From assembly GCA_011371515.1 (NCBI GenBank), contig DRQE01000079.1, forward strand, positions 1 through 6,332: a stretch of DNA of 6,332 nucleotides, given 5' to 3'. The translations under genes and the position numbers were made by a program. This document shows, in pieces, positions 5,924 to 6,332 of the stretch. Below the pieces are notes generated by a model. That model was not told the DNA's origin, did not search any database, and saw nothing but the letters and a program-made list of their open reading frames with translations. Origin of the DNA: Deltaproteobacteria bacterium. Its GTDB lineage: Bacteria > Desulfobacterota > GWC2-55-46 > DRQE01. How positions within the stretch are numbered: position 1 is the first letter of the stretch; each line of letters starts with the position of its first letter.

Positions 5924-6332
5924 CTATCCTCCTTTTATCTTTTGAAGGGCAGCCATCAGGAACCTGCCAAGCTCTATGAGCAGGACCTTTCTGCCCTCTG
6001 GACCCTCGAATACACCTGCCCAGAAGTCTCCCTTCAGGTTCTGCGGCTCTTTTATAAGAGAGGGGTCCACAGTCCTTATGCCATCCACTGTGGAGACCAC
6101 AAGCCCTACTGCTCTATCCAGCCCCTTTTCTCTGCATACGAGTATTATGGGCTCGCTGCCATTACCCTGTATGCCCAGTATAAAGGGTGTGTTTAGCACA
6201 GAGACCATCTGGCCTTCAAGCTCCATGACCCCTTTGAGCACTCCCGACTGGTTGTAAAACAGGGGTTTAAGGTATCTGTCGGTACGCAATATCTCCTTTA
6301 CATTTTTTGTGGGCAGGGCAAACTGCCTGCCA
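5924..6332 (-). CDS. CheW-like chemotaxis adaptor protein, N-terminus outside window
   Basis: The reading frame is open to the right edge and gives 135 residues. A TTG at 6289 could be taken as a start, but the 14 codons upstream of it read GRQFALPTKNVKEI, the first strand-and-helix motif of CheW domains (compare EEYGIDILKVQEIR in E. coli CheW). The true start is therefore beyond the edge, probably by only 10-20 residues. CheW-like landmarks follow: GVMELEGQMVSVLN, in the place of the usual GV-NLRG-VVPV-DLR, then a central strand with IILVC, AVGLVVSTVDGI (the usual V-G-L-V-V-D-x-V block), and a final strand with KVLLIELGRFL. It would bridge a receptor to a CheA kinase. The conserved arginine of LRG is a glutamate here. 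A CheA or CheV C-terminus cannot be excluded because the front is missing. The MCP-like gene begins 4 bases downstream. Confidence 0.8.
   Translation of the reverse strand, partial: GRQFALPTKNVKEILRTDRYLKPLFYNQSGVLKGVMELEGQMVSVLNTPFILGIQGNGSEPIILVCREKGLDRAVGLVVSTVDGIRTVDPSLIKEPQNLKGDFWAGVFEGPEGRKVLLIELGRFLMAALQKIKGG
5928..5933 (-). promoter_or_regulatory. Strong ribosome binding site for the MCP-like gene
   Basis: The minus strand reads AGGAGG, 8 bases before the ATG at 5919. It is embedded in the last codons of the CheW-like gene, whose TAG lies between it and the start. This arrangement implies translational coupling and similar production of the two proteins. Confidence 0.8.

Overview
The window is a compact bacterial stretch in which all seven genes lie on the minus strand, so transcription reads from the right edge to the left. 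GC content is roughly one half. Codons such as ATA (Ile) and AGG/AGA (Arg) are frequent, two genes start with TTG or GTG, and intergenic gaps are tiny. This style is common in deep-branching or thermophilic lineages (Nitrospirota, Desulfobacterota and similar), but the sequence alone does not fix the taxon. No RNA genes, mobile elements, CRISPR arrays or long non-coding stretches are visible. The largest gap is 70 bases.

Right part (about 4036-6332), chemosensory pair: a CheW-like adaptor, cut by the right edge, is followed after 4 bases by a two-TM protein with a long cytoplasmic coiled-coil hairpin. The latter is recognisably a methyl-accepting chemotaxis protein (MCP) relative, but its signalling tip has lost the usual glutamate and arginine contact residues and carries about three extra residues. 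Its adaptor has a glutamate where CheW normally has the arginine of the LRG motif. The two may be a co-diverged private pair.

Middle (3285-3965): endonuclease V (nfi), a repair enzyme for deaminated adenine (inosine) in DNA, with its active-site motifs intact. It starts at TTG without a clear ribosome binding site.

Left part (70-3246), a three-gene efflux cassette: a periplasmic adaptor of the HlyD/YbhG type with a TolC-docking-like hairpin tip, an ABC-2 ATPase and a single ABC-2 permease. Gaps are 6 and 3 bases, indicating one transcript and translational coupling. It would export an unknown substrate across both membranes of a Gram-negative-type cell, using an outer-membrane channel not encoded here. 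A weak promoter candidate lies in the 38-base gap before the adaptor gene.

Left edge (1-73): the first 24 codons of a DUF72 (YecE-like) protein, starting at a GTG that overlaps the permease stop codon.

No clearly new defence or mobile system is present. The most unusual item is the divergent MCP/CheW pair.
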